Of a stretch of 60,135 nt of DNA, positions 16,380 to 24,448 are shown in pieces. The DNA comes from Candidatus Cloacimonadota bacterium (lineage in GTDB: Bacteria > Cloacimonadota > Cloacimonadia > JGIOTU-2): contig JAGMCF010000192.1 in assembly GCA_023129415.1 (NCBI GenBank), positions 1-60,135 on the forward strand, given 5' to 3'. The notes beneath the pieces were generated by a model. It was not told where the DNA came from. It saw only the letters and a program-made list of their open reading frames with translations, and searched no databases. Made by a program: the position numbers and the translations under genes. The number at the start of each line of letters is the position of its first letter. The first letter of the stretch is position 1.

Positions 16380-16560
16380 TTTCTAAAGGATTTTCTATCA
16401 GATTTTCCACTTTCTCTTTTGTTTTTTGTAAAAGTTTTTTGGCTTCTTTGCGAGATTCGTGGGATTGTACAACTACATTAGATATTTTTTGTTGGACAGA
16501 TTTCGATTCTTGATGGAAGTTTCCATTTCATTTTTTAAATTTCTCAGCTTTTTTGATTCA
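16380..16560 (-). pseudogene. relic of a restriction specificity-subunit (HsdS-like) 3' end, copy a
   Basis: On the minus strand one frame reads QKISNVVVQSHESRKEAKKL, then LQKTKEKVENLIENPLE. A second frame supplies VESKKLRNLKNEM just upstream, so a frameshift separates them. The pattern (heptad-like ESxxEAKxLLxxAKxKVExLIE) is the coiled-coil tail found at the end of many HsdS proteins. No methylase or target-recognition domain remains. Three similar relics lie at 17.6, 19.7 and 21.0 kb. Confidence 0.6.
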
Positions 16561-16919
16561 ACAGAATTATAGTATTTCTAAAAGCTTATCTTTATGAAAA
16601 AGTATAACTTTTTCTTCTTTTGCAATTTTCTTCATCGCTTCAGTAAATCCACTTTTTGAAAAAAGTGAGAAATATTCTTTTCTTTTTTCGTTTTTCCAAT
16701 TTACTTTGTCTGTTTTTCTTTTTAAATTTTCATATACATTTGTTCCAACTTGTCTATTACTCCACTTAACTTCACAAAAGAGGATTTTATTTTCCTCTTC
16801 ATTCAAAGCTAAAACATCAATCTCTTCGTTTCTATCCCACCATCTACCAATTTTATCTATTTGAAAAAATTTTGTCTCATTACTTTTTATCTGAAAATCC
16901 TTTTTTTGCCACGAATTTA

Positions 16920-16981
16920 CCCCGTGAAATATTTTATCTGTACACCAACTTACCATCTTTCTTGTTAGTTATTTCACGGGG
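16920..16981. repeat. hairpin element CCCCGTGAAATA..TATTTCACGGGG
   Basis: Perfect 12-bp terminal inverted repeats lie around a 38-base centre. The element sits inside the right copy of the long repeat, between TTAGTTCGTG and TTCGTGGCAAAAAAAGGATT, which are nearly continuous in the left copy; it therefore looks like a clean insertion. Confidence 0.8.
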
Positions 16982-16982
16982 C

Positions 16983-17145
16983 AAGCACGAACTAATCGGT
17001 CTCGGCGCCCAGACGGACACGAACAATATTTTATTCATATAAACTATTTTAAATCCTTTACCCTGTGGAATAAAATCAAAGATTTTAATCCGACGACTGT
17101 CAGATTATTCCACAGGGTGAATAATTTTCATGCTCCTTTATCTTT
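16983..17145 (-). repeat. long inverted repeat, right copy
   Basis: Reverse complement of 13045-13202 with few differences. It begins where the ATPase coding sequence (YFLAQKI) breaks off. Confidence 0.85.
17061..17117. repeat. three-stem palindromic element, copy 2
   Basis: CCCTGTGGAATAA pairs perfectly with TTATTCCACAGGG over 13 bp. Inner hairpins AAAATCaaaGATTTT and AATCCGACgactGTCAGATT complete a cloverleaf-like fold. Confidence 0.8.
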
Positions 17146-17306
17146 TGTGCCAGAAAATAAATATATGGTTTTTGTTTAATAAAATGCTTTATCAGTTCAG
17201 TTTTACCTATTCGTCTTTTTCCATAAATAACAATTAGCGGGCTTTGGCTTTCCTGCCAGAATCTTTCTAAAGCTTTTAATTCTCTTTCTCTATTAATAAA
17301 TTTCAC

Positions 17307-17580
17307 TATTTATCCTTTCAAATATTAGTCTACTCTGGATTAGACTACTCAAAAGTAGACTCTTTCTGTCAAGGGAAATTGAAGATATTTTATTATCACC
17401 AATACTGCTACTGGTCTGGGTGCCCAAGCCCGAAGTGCTTCGTAAATATTAAATTTTGGTGGGTGTAATAGAAGATTATTATACGGTTCTAATCCGTCTG
17501 GATGCCGAGACCGATGGATTAAAATTCCTTGTATCTCCTGTTTCTTGAATCTGATTGGCTTGAGTTAAGTTGAAAAAAAG
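17307..17580. other. intergenic region with decayed GC-rich blocks
   Basis: No gene is visible. Two diverged copies of the GC-rich block (CTGGGTGCCCAAGCCCGAAG near 17416; ATCCGTCTGGATGCCGAGAC near 17490) are present. Confidence 0.5.
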
Positions 17581-17668
17581 CTAACATTGCTTTATCATAT
17601 TTTCTACTTTTTCTTTGGCTTCTTTCTGTAAACTTTCTGATTTTTGCCAATAACCAATTATATTCTTA
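17581..17668 (-). pseudogene. HsdS-like 3'-end relic, copy b
   Basis: The minus strand reads KNIIGYWQKSESLQKEAKEK, then VENMIKQC and a stop. The SLQKEAKEKVENMI core matches the other three relics. It lies immediately downstream of the AbiEii gene. Confidence 0.6.
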
Positions 17669-18553
17669 TAACTTTTGGGCAATCTCACCCACAAACTCAA
17701 ATACTTCATCAAAATTAAAATCTTGAAAATCTTTCCTTCGAAGGACTGGTTTTAATTCAGAATCAACTTGCAATTTCAGTTTTTTCTTTCTTTCCAGACT
17801 CATATTAACAGAAAGATTACCTGGAACAAAAAGCTTTCTCCTAACAAGTTCTAAAAAGTATTCACATTTAAAATCAATTTGTAAATTTTTCATTGCATAA
17901 AAGATATCAAAAAAATCACGAATTGCAGGTTCTCGCCTGGTGAGTGCAGCACGAAATTTCTCAGCATAAAGTTCATTTATCGTTGGAACATTTGTTTTAT
18001 AACTTTGGATAATTCTTTCCTCGCGAAAAGGGGCTATCAGCAAAGTTGAAGTTTCTCTTTTGTAAACTTCCTCGACCAGTTCTTCCCTTAGACCAATTTC
18101 TATTTTTATGATTCCCTTTCTACCAACAGCTCCAATAACAGAGTTATACTCAAGCTTACCAATATATTGCTTAGATTCATTGTGCCCGGTGATTGTTTCT
18201 TTCCAATTCAAACAATTATACCGAGCAAGAAGTTTATCAAAATCTTGTCTTATTGGACAGATTAAACCTTTCCTGGTATTCTTTGATAATCCTGTTGAAA
18301 CCGAAATCATAAAATCGAGGTCTTCACTCATCCTGTAGAAATCTGTATAAACTTTACTGATACAGGTTCCACCCTTAAAAACAAGCTGAGTATCTTCATT
18401 TCCAAATAAATAATCAAGGAGCAAGGAGCAATAATAATCTTTTTCTATTAACTCTTGATTTATTTCAGTTCGAGATGATGTATAATAAATTGCTTTTTGA
18501 AAATACTCTTTATCATTGTGAACTTTATATTTTTCAGTTTTGTTACTCTGCAT
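17666..18553 (-). CDS. AbiEii/AbiGii-type nucleotidyltransferase toxin
   Basis: This 295-residue protein is the toxin of a type IV AbiE toxin-antitoxin/abortive-infection pair. FKGGTCISKVYTDFYRMSED and LDFMIS contain the GG(T)xxxK and the DxD-type catalytic motif (SEDLDF) of the DUF1814 nucleotidyltransferase fold. AEKFRAALTRREPAIRDFFD near residue 205 is the usual second conserved block. It overlaps the upstream AbiEi gene by 11 bp (AbiEi is translated first), the typical antitoxin-toxin order. The lengths are normal and the frame is intact, so the pair is probably functional. Confidence 0.88.
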   Translation of the reverse strand: MQSNKTEKYKVHNDKEYFQKAIYYTSSRTEINQELIEKDYYCSLLLDYLFGNEDTQLVFKGGTCISKVYTDFYRMSEDLDFMISVSTGLSKNTRKGLICPIRQDFDKLLARYNCLNWKETITGHNESKQYIGKLEYNSVIGAVGRKGIIKIEIGLREELVEEVYKRETSTLLIAPFREERIIQSYKTNVPTINELYAEKFRAALTRREPAIRDFFDIFYAMKNLQIDFKCEYFLELVRRKLFVPGNLSVNMSLERKKKLKLQVDSELKPVLRRKDFQDFNFDEVFEFVGEIAQKL

Positions 18554-19382
18554 TAATTATCAGCCCCCATTTTTTATTTATTTTTCCTCTTGCTTTTTTA
18601 TTGGGAATATAGGAAATGAATGATTTGCCAGCATTGATCTTTCTTTGAAGTTTTTCTAATCGTTGGGAATCTACATTCAAGGTTTCTAATAAATAGCCTA
18701 ATCTTTTTTGAACTGACTTATTTCCATATCTATTTGCATTACTAATAAGTTTTTCAGTAAAAGCACTATCCCGATTAATTTCTTTACTAATCCATAAATA
18801 AACAGCAGGAATTGTATTATACCTGTTCCAATCATAAATACAATCTATCAAAAATCTGGATTTTGTAGCAAAGGGGATTTTACTTCCGTCATTCATCTTC
18901 ACCAACTCAGAGCCCTTTAACCTCTTTGCTGCAGTCTTCATAAAAACAAACGATTTACTACCAATTTGTTTTTCACCATAAATTTGGTCGTTATAAACAT
19001 ATATCTTGTTAGGAATTTGCTCGGTATAACCATAGTAATACATTGCAGTGGGACCACTAACCATATAATATGCACCATATTCTTTCATTAAATATTCTAA
19101 TATTTCATATTCACTGATAAAAGAAAATCCACCGGATGGAAGTTGCCTTGAAGCAAGATATACACCCCGCTTTAAACGAATCACTGCATTTTTTTTACAT
19201 AAATTACTTAAAAGTGTATTTTCACGCTGCTTTGAAATTCCTAAAGCCTGAACAATATCACCAGTTCTAACAATTCGGAGCTTTCTAAGCTGAAGATACG
19301 ATAATAATTTAATCTCAAGCATACCAAATTTTTGGTTTATCCCGTTGGATATGCATCCTACGGGATTTATCTTTTTATTCAT
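18543..19382 (-). CDS. AbiEi-like antitoxin / transcriptional regulator
   Basis: This 279-residue protein has an N-terminal winged helix (LRIVRTGDIVQALGISKQRE, then VIRLKRGVYLASRQLPSGG) followed by the AbiEi C-terminal domain (YGAYYMVSGPTAMYYYGYTE). AbiEi antitoxins bind their own promoter and neutralise the AbiEii nucleotidyltransferase without direct binding. The ORF start gives an N-terminal MNKKINPVGCISNGINQKFG, most of it encoded by a 28-bp palindrome (19339-19366). An internal ATG (MLEIKLL) could be the true start, but neither start has a good Shine-Dalgarno. Confidence 0.82.
   Translation of the reverse strand: MNKKINPVGCISNGINQKFGMLEIKLLSYLQLRKLRIVRTGDIVQALGISKQRENTLLSNLCKKNAVIRLKRGVYLASRQLPSGGFSFISEYEILEYLMKEYGAYYMVSGPTAMYYYGYTEQIPNKIYVYNDQIYGEKQIGSKSFVFMKTAAKRLKGSELVKMNDGSKIPFATKSRFLIDCIYDWNRYNTIPAVYLWISKEINRDSAFTEKLISNANRYGNKSVQKRLGYLLETLNVDSQRLEKLQRKINAGKSFISYIPNKKARGKINKKWGLIINAE
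19339..19366. repeat. 28-bp palindrome at AbiEi start
   Basis: ATCCCGTTGGATATGCATCC followed by TACGGGAT pairs over almost its whole length with one mismatch. It is translated (NPVGCISNGI) if the first ATG is used. Confidence 0.75.
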
Positions 19383-19660
19383 AAATATTAGCTACCTTAT
19401 ATTTACTAATAATTTTATAAAACATGTCAATACCCTTAATTTACTTATTATGTTTATATTATAAAATGTAACAAGAAATATTTTATTTTTGTGTCAAGAT
19501 ATTTTTTACATCTATCATTCAAATTAAATATCTAAAATGCTCGTTTGCAACTTTTTAAATTTTCCAGGTTTTCTTTTGCGTTTTCTTTAATTTTTCAGCT
19601 AATTAAAAAATTTATGAATTAAAAATTAATTTTCTTGATAAATGGTTTTAATGCTCTGGA
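19383..19660. other. AT-rich intergenic region upstream of the AbiE operon
   Basis: It presumably contains the AbiE promoter and operator. I see no gene and no clear inverted repeat. Confidence 0.4.
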
Positions 19661-19800
19661 TTAATTGTTTAAGATCATCTTCTCCACTTTTTCTTTTGCT
19701 TTTCGTAGAACTTGCCTTGCTTTATTTTGTAATTTCTCAGCTTTATGCATTCTTCGTTTTACTTCTTCTGCGATAATGCAGATGGTAATTTCCCCTGAAA
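19661..19800 (-). pseudogene. HsdS-like 3'-end relic, copy c
   Basis: The longest relic. The minus strand reads SGEITICIIAEEVKRRMHKA, EKLQNKARQVLRKAKEKVEK, MILNN and a TAA stop. This coiled-coil tail is typical of HsdS C-termini; the 5' rest of the gene is absent. The plus-strand 60-residue ORF here is a shadow. Confidence 0.65.
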
Positions 19801-19868
19801 TGACCAGCAGCCTGTTATTGGTGAATTGCCAACTGCTCGACCTCTGAGTAAGAATTAATTATCAAACT

Positions 19869-20942
19869 TTAATGATATGCACCCACAAAGGAAACATCCA
19901 TAAGCAATGTATTATAACCATAATCTTGTATAGTCCAGGTCTGTCCACCATCAACAGTATGCAAAATCATACCAAGGTCTATTTTTCCACCATAGGGACC
20001 AACTACCCAGGCTTCATCCTTATTTAATGGAGAAATCCTGTATAGCAAAATACCTCCTGCTGAACCAGGGGTTTCTTGTAACTCCCAATTCTCACCTCCG
20101 TTTTCTGTATAAAGGATCCATCCAACATCTTCTACGACCCATGCTACATCTTCACTTATTGCACAAACACCATTTGCATCCCATGTCGGATAGATATCGG
20201 TCTTTTGTATTTCCCATGTATCGCCACCATTCGAAGTATGAAGAATTGTTCTTCCATGTCCTACAACCCATAAACAGGAATCTGATGCTGCACTTATCTC
20301 AATCATTCCTCGTTCTGAAAGGAATTCACCTTCAGCTTGATGAAACCAGGTATCACCATAATCTGAAGAGTGAATTATTGTTCCACCTAATTCCATCTCA
20401 TTACCACACACCCAAATTTTATCGTTGACAACAGCAATGGAACATAAATTATAAGGTAAAAAGGAAGTGTCAGCTTTAGATGTCCAGGTATTTCCACCAT
20501 CATTTGTGTAAATAATTGTATTGTTAGAACCAACAACCCATAATTCATCCAGGCTATAAACATGTAATCCAAGTAACTCTTCATTTGGAATACCTCCGCG
20601 ATTTTCAATTCGCTCCCAGGTAGAACCACCATCAGAAGTTTTTAAAATAGTAGCATATTCATCTGCTTGATCACCTAAGATCCATGCATGTAATGAATCA
20701 ACAGCTTTGACAGCACCCAAGGATACATTCGGAATAGATAATGAATCTCCCTGACGAACCCAATTTTGGCCACCATCATTAGTATAAAAGATGGAACCAT
20801 AACCATCTAACGGGGATCCAACGATCCACCCAATTTGCTTTTGTTCATTATCTGGACCAGTTGTGTCTTTGGAACAATTTACTATCCAAAGTGAAATAAT
20901 GAAGCAAACCAGTAACCATTTGATGATATTATTCTTAATCAT
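19869..20942 (-). CDS. lipoprotein with Ycf48/BNR-like beta-propeller
   Basis: This 357-residue predicted lipoprotein has a basic start, a hydrophobic run and the lipobox WIVNC, then a TTGPDNEQ linker. Six to seven repeats with the sialidase-type Asp-box (YTNDGGQNWV, KTSDGGSTWE, YTNDGGNTWT, HTSNGGDTWE, YTENGGENWE, HTVDGGQTWT) alternate with WVVG or WVCGN strands, the layout of Ycf48/HCF136-like seven-bladed propellers. In non-photosynthetic bacteria these are extracellular proteins of unknown role. It has no co-directional close partner and sits between two HsdS relics, so it may be an older resident gene. Confidence 0.8.
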   Translation of the reverse strand: MIKNNIIKWLLVCFIISLWIVNCSKDTTGPDNEQKQIGWIVGSPLDGYGSIFYTNDGGQNWVRQGDSLSIPNVSLGAVKAVDSLHAWILGDQADEYATILKTSDGGSTWERIENRGGIPNEELLGLHVYSLDELWVVGSNNTIIYTNDGGNTWTSKADTSFLPYNLCSIAVVNDKIWVCGNEMELGGTIIHSSDYGDTWFHQAEGEFLSERGMIEISAASDSCLWVVGHGRTILHTSNGGDTWEIQKTDIYPTWDANGVCAISEDVAWVVEDVGWILYTENGGENWELQETPGSAGGILLYRISPLNKDEAWVVGPYGGKIDLGMILHTVDGGQTWTIQDYGYNTLLMDVSFVGAYH

Positions 20943-21018
20943 GTTTTTCTCCTTTCAAGATTATTTAGTTTTTAACAATCGGCAAATGTATTAATGTCAA
21001 GAACCTTTATAAATATTT

Positions 21019-21090
21019 TATCCATTTTTAAAATTTAAAATCATCTTCTCCACTTTTTCTTTGGCTTCTTTTTGAGAAATAAAAACATTC
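21019..21090 (-). pseudogene. HsdS-like 3'-end relic, copy d
   Basis: The minus strand reads VFISQKEAKEKVEKMILNFK, NG and stop. The same EAKEKVEKMI core as copies a-c. It lies just downstream of the intact hsdS, whose own C-terminus is different (KEVREEIDNYFEI). Confidence 0.6.
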
Positions 21091-21132
21091 TCTTAACTTA
21101 TTATTGATATTTAAATTGATTATCGGAATAAC

Positions 21133-22518
21133 CTAAATTTCAAAATAATTATCAATTTCTTCTCTTACTTCTTTAATCAATTTCTTTTTTTTTTCTTTTA
21201 ACTCAAAAGCTTGTTTTACAAGTTTTGTGATTTCATTGATAGAATTTTTATCTAATATAGGTATTTCGAATTCCTTTAATCTTTCTTCTCTTAAATGCGG
21301 AATTGTTGAAGCTACAACCGTTCTTCTTATTGCAGGATAAAGACCTGTTTCTTTTAAAGACAGTACCAAAAACAAATATTCTTGTGTTAAATTATATTTT
21401 TTAGCTTCTATTTTTAATCTTAATCTTGTCATTCCTGATGCAATAATTGCCTCATCATTTTTTGTAATCATCCCAGTCATTCCGACTTTTCCGTCTTTTG
21501 TAAAAACTACATCTCCTACTCTAATATCTTGCTTTAATTCTTGATAAATTTCTTCTGGGATATAAAAATCAGGGAATTGATCTACTTCGAAATTTACAAT
21601 GTCAGAAGTTCTAATAAATGGAACATCGGTATCTTTTTTATTTAAGTATTTATTGTAATTATAGCTTCCAACTTCATCGCCCTTTTTTACGGTAGCAATT
21701 TCGTCAAGAGAAACAGTTTTCCATTTTTTTTTAATAGTATTTAATGTCTTTACATAAAAAGGATAAGAATATTTTGGTGTCCATAAATCTACATATTTAA
21801 AATCAGAAAGATTCACAGAATAAAATTTTTCTTTTTCAATTTTTGAAAAATCAATATTTAACTTACGATAAAAAAGATTTTGGGCTTTATTTAGTAATGA
21901 AAGAGATTTTTCTGCGGTTTCTTCTGCTTTTGCAACCAAGTCGCTTATTTTCTTTATTCTTTTTTTTGGAAGTTCAACAACTTCAATGTTTCTGATATCG
22001 TTAAGATTTAATTTATCTTGAAGTTGTTTTTTCTTGTTTTTCTTAATTTGTAATAAGGCTAATTTTGAAAGTAAAAAAGCAAAAATATAATTTTTATTCG
22101 TTTCTTTTTTTAATCCAACGCCGATTATATTTTGGCTTATATTAACTTCGGGAAAACGCTTTCCAATTCTCAAAATTTTCCCCAAAGTTCCTATTTTTGA
22201 AAAAGCAATATCTCCGTGTCTTAAAATAGTTTTGAAGTTGGCTTTATTGTCTTCTTCTGTGATATAAACTAAATCTTCTGTTCCCAATTCAAAATATTTT
22301 AGATTTGATATTCTCAAAAAAGGTATTCCCTTATTTTGATATCTTTCGGCTTTTAAATCAAAAATTCCTTTCTTGATAAATTTAGAATATTCAGAAATCT
22401 TTTTATGTTGGTAGTTAAACAAAACATCATCAATAAATTTTCCAATAATCCAAAATCCAGGCTCAAATCTATCATCTTTTTTTATGCTATCTATATTAAT
22501 TGTAATTGTTTTTAACAT
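21133..22518 (-). CDS. hsdS: restriction-modification specificity subunit S
   Basis: This 461-residue DNA target-recognition subunit consists of two half-repeats. Each half has a variable target-recognition domain: GIPFLRISNLKYFE..DIAFSKIGTLGKILRIG in the first and DVPFIRTSDIVNFE..DVVFTKDGKVGMTGMI in the second. Each ends in a helical spacer (KKRIKKISDLVAKAEETAEK; INEITKLVKQAFELKEKKKK). This two-TRD layout implies a bipartite recognition site. It follows the methylase-nuclease gene by 12 bp in the same direction, and the two form a complete BcgI-like system. No separate HsdR motor subunit is present nearby. Confidence 0.9.
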   Translation of the reverse strand: MLKTITINIDSIKKDDRFEPGFWIIGKFIDDVLFNYQHKKISEYSKFIKKGIFDLKAERYQNKGIPFLRISNLKYFELGTEDLVYITEEDNKANFKTILRHGDIAFSKIGTLGKILRIGKRFPEVNISQNIIGVGLKKETNKNYIFAFLLSKLALLQIKKNKKKQLQDKLNLNDIRNIEVVELPKKRIKKISDLVAKAEETAEKSLSLLNKAQNLFYRKLNIDFSKIEKEKFYSVNLSDFKYVDLWTPKYSYPFYVKTLNTIKKKWKTVSLDEIATVKKGDEVGSYNYNKYLNKKDTDVPFIRTSDIVNFEVDQFPDFYIPEEIYQELKQDIRVGDVVFTKDGKVGMTGMITKNDEAIIASGMTRLRLKIEAKKYNLTQEYLFLVLSLKETGLYPAIRRTVVASTIPHLREERLKEFEIPILDKNSINEITKLVKQAFELKEKKKKLIKEVREEIDNYFEI

Positions 22519-22530
22519 TTTTAAAACCCT

Positions 22531-24354
22531 TTAAAAGTTAAATTGCTTTTCTTTTGCCCATTCTTTAAATTTATCTGCAACTTTCAAAATATCATCGTCT
22601 TCAAGTTTTTTTCCTCTTCTATCATGTCCGCAAGTTTCAGCCACAGCCATAAAAACAGGGTATTTTTTAGGAATTTTACTTTCAGGAAGTTTTTGAAATA
22701 TCATTATTGTTGTTTTTGTAGATGTATTTGGCATAAATGTTTCAAGAGGAACATCAATTACCGCAATTAGCCTGCCTTTCTTTAACAACCAATTTCTAAT
22801 ATAACCCAAACTTTCATTCCCATAAACACCATCAGGCAAAACTATTGCCATTTTTCCGCCATCTTTTAATAACTGCAAACATCTTTCAATGAATAGAATC
22901 TGTGGTGCTTCTTTATCTTTTAATTTCCCTTTTTCCCATTCGCCAGTTTTTTTATTTAATTTCCATTTATGCCCTAATTCAAATTGTTTTAATTTATCTT
23001 CACCACGAACAGGAATTTTTGAACCAAATGGCGGATTAGTTAAAAGAATACTAAATTTCCCCATATCTATTTTTAACATTGTTTTATCTTTCCAATTTTC
23101 AGGTTTTTCTAAACTATCCTCACAAAAAATACCGCTTTTACCATCTCCAATTATCGCCATATATGCTTTGGCTACTTTGGATAAGAAATAATCTTTATCA
23201 ATCCCTCTAATTTTGTTTAAAGCAACTTCCATTTTTTCTTCTTGAAGATTACTCTTATTCCAATTATATTTTTCGCCCTCTGTATCAAGTTTTTTCCAAA
23301 CATGTCTTAATGCTTCAATTAAAAACCCGCCACTACCACAAGCAGGATCAATTATTAAATCCTCATCATCAGGGTCTAAAACATTAACCATCATTTTAAT
23401 AACATTTCTTGGGGTAAAAAATTGCCCTTGTCCGCCTTTTAATGCATGCCCTATAAATGTCTCAAAAGCATCAGCAATAACATCTCTTTCTGCCTCGATT
23501 AAACAATAATTCTGTAATTCACCAACTACATAAGCAATAGATTTAGCATCTAAATTTATTACATCAATTTTATCTAAAACTTCTTTATATTTTCTTTTTA
23601 CTAATTCAAACAAATCTAAAATTCTTTTCTTTATATCTTCTGCTTTTTCATTAACGCCAGCTCTAAAAGTAACTATGTCGTCTGGCTCTGTGAATCTTTC
23701 ATCGTAAATTTTACAGAAAATAATATTAATAAGTTGCTGTGCCAAAACTTCATCTCTTGTAGCCCCAATAGTATTCGCAGCTAAATGATTTCTAATCGCT
23801 TTGAAAGTTGCTTTAAGATTGTGTGTAGGTTTTAGGTCTTTTCTTTTAAACTTACCAACATCTTCAACTCTTTGTCCAAATTGTGGAATGTTTGGAATTT
23901 CTTCAAATTCTATTCTGCCTGATTTTTCAACTTTTCTTAGAAAAAGTCTTTCTTCACCATTAAACCATACACCTAGAAATGCCCTTGAAAATCTTAAATA
24001 ATCCTTTAACTGTGTTTTTCCGTCTTTCCTTGTTTTCTTTTTACATTCAACAACAATTAAAATATTGTCTTCTGTATGATTTTCTGAATTAAAGACAGCA
24101 ATATCAACAGGATATTCTTTTCTTGTATCTGAAGGTCTTATCTTAACTCTCCATTGAGGTCTTGTTTGGATATGGTCTTTTGGATATTCATAATCTTCAA
24201 CAAGTTGCTTAGAGAATACTTGAACTGCTTCAATTTCTTCAGGTTTTTTTTTAATATATCTTCCAGAGATATAATCTATTACAAAACCACTCTTATCCTC
24301 CGGTTCTACTTTAATTTCTTCTTTTTTTTCTTCGTATAATATTTTGCTCATCAT
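22531..24354 (-). CDS. restriction-methyltransferase fusion (HSDR_N nuclease plus N6-adenine methylase)
   Basis: This 607-residue two-domain protein has a PD-(D/E)xK nuclease of the HSDR_N type at residues about 35-150: SDTRKEYPVDIAVF, then LIVVECKKKTRK gives the D..ExK core. An N6-adenine methyltransferase follows, with FFTPRNVIKMMVNVLDP, the SAM-binding DPACGSGGFLIEAL, and the catalytic LTNPPFGSK. No helicase motor is present. With the S subunit just downstream this resembles BcgI-type IIB systems, which cut on both sides of a bipartite site. AGAGGA stands just before the ATGATG start, so the second ATG may be used. Confidence 0.88.
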   Translation of the reverse strand: MMSKILYEEKKEEIKVEPEDKSGFVIDYISGRYIKKKPEEIEAVQVFSKQLVEDYEYPKDHIQTRPQWRVKIRPSDTRKEYPVDIAVFNSENHTEDNILIVVECKKKTRKDGKTQLKDYLRFSRAFLGVWFNGEERLFLRKVEKSGRIEFEEIPNIPQFGQRVEDVGKFKRKDLKPTHNLKATFKAIRNHLAANTIGATRDEVLAQQLINIIFCKIYDERFTEPDDIVTFRAGVNEKAEDIKKRILDLFELVKRKYKEVLDKIDVINLDAKSIAYVVGELQNYCLIEAERDVIADAFETFIGHALKGGQGQFFTPRNVIKMMVNVLDPDDEDLIIDPACGSGGFLIEALRHVWKKLDTEGEKYNWNKSNLQEEKMEVALNKIRGIDKDYFLSKVAKAYMAIIGDGKSGIFCEDSLEKPENWKDKTMLKIDMGKFSILLTNPPFGSKIPVRGEDKLKQFELGHKWKLNKKTGEWEKGKLKDKEAPQILFIERCLQLLKDGGKMAIVLPDGVYGNESLGYIRNWLLKKGRLIAVIDVPLETFMPNTSTKTTIMIFQKLPESKIPKKYPVFMAVAETCGHDRRGKKLEDDDILKVADKFKEWAKEKQFNF

Positions 24355-24380
24355 TCCTCTTTATTTTCAAACATTAATAT

Positions 24381-24430
24381 TCATTCTACAATTTCCCAAT
24401 AGCCGCCTTTAGCAGGTCCAACTTTTTATA
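24381..24430 (-). pseudogene. fragment of a winged-helix C-terminus (KVGPAKGGYWEIVE)
   Basis: The minus strand reads L, stop, KVGPAKGGYWEIVE, stop. It is nearly identical to the last residues of the relic at 27364 (LKRIGPAKGGYWEIVE), so a second AAA_4/AlbA_2-type gene once ended here. Confidence 0.65.
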
Positions 24431-24448
24431 AATCTGTTTTTGATCAAG

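Larger units (their letters stand above)
16567..17306 (-). pseudogene. archaeal-type ATPase (DUF234 tail), interrupted by palindromic elements
   Basis: Two fragments of one gene remain. The 5' part (17145-17306) encodes MKFINRERELKALERFWQES and VIYGKRRIGKTELIKHF, the Walker A start of the archaeal ATPase family. The 3' part (16567 to about 16905) encodes FFQIDKIGRWWDRNEEIDVL and ILFCEVKWSNRQVG, a DUF234/PDDEXK-like nuclease tail with E-D-EVK residues. The middle, about 250 residues in intact relatives, is replaced by the long inverted-repeat copy (16983-17145) and a nested hairpin (16920-16981). Both remaining ORFs run into repeat codons (KEHENYSPCGII; MVSWCTDKIFHGV). Confidence 0.8.

Noticed and set aside
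16331-16513. 60-residue plus-strand ORF
   Set aside because: It is a shadow of the minus-strand HsdS relic and repeat sequence.
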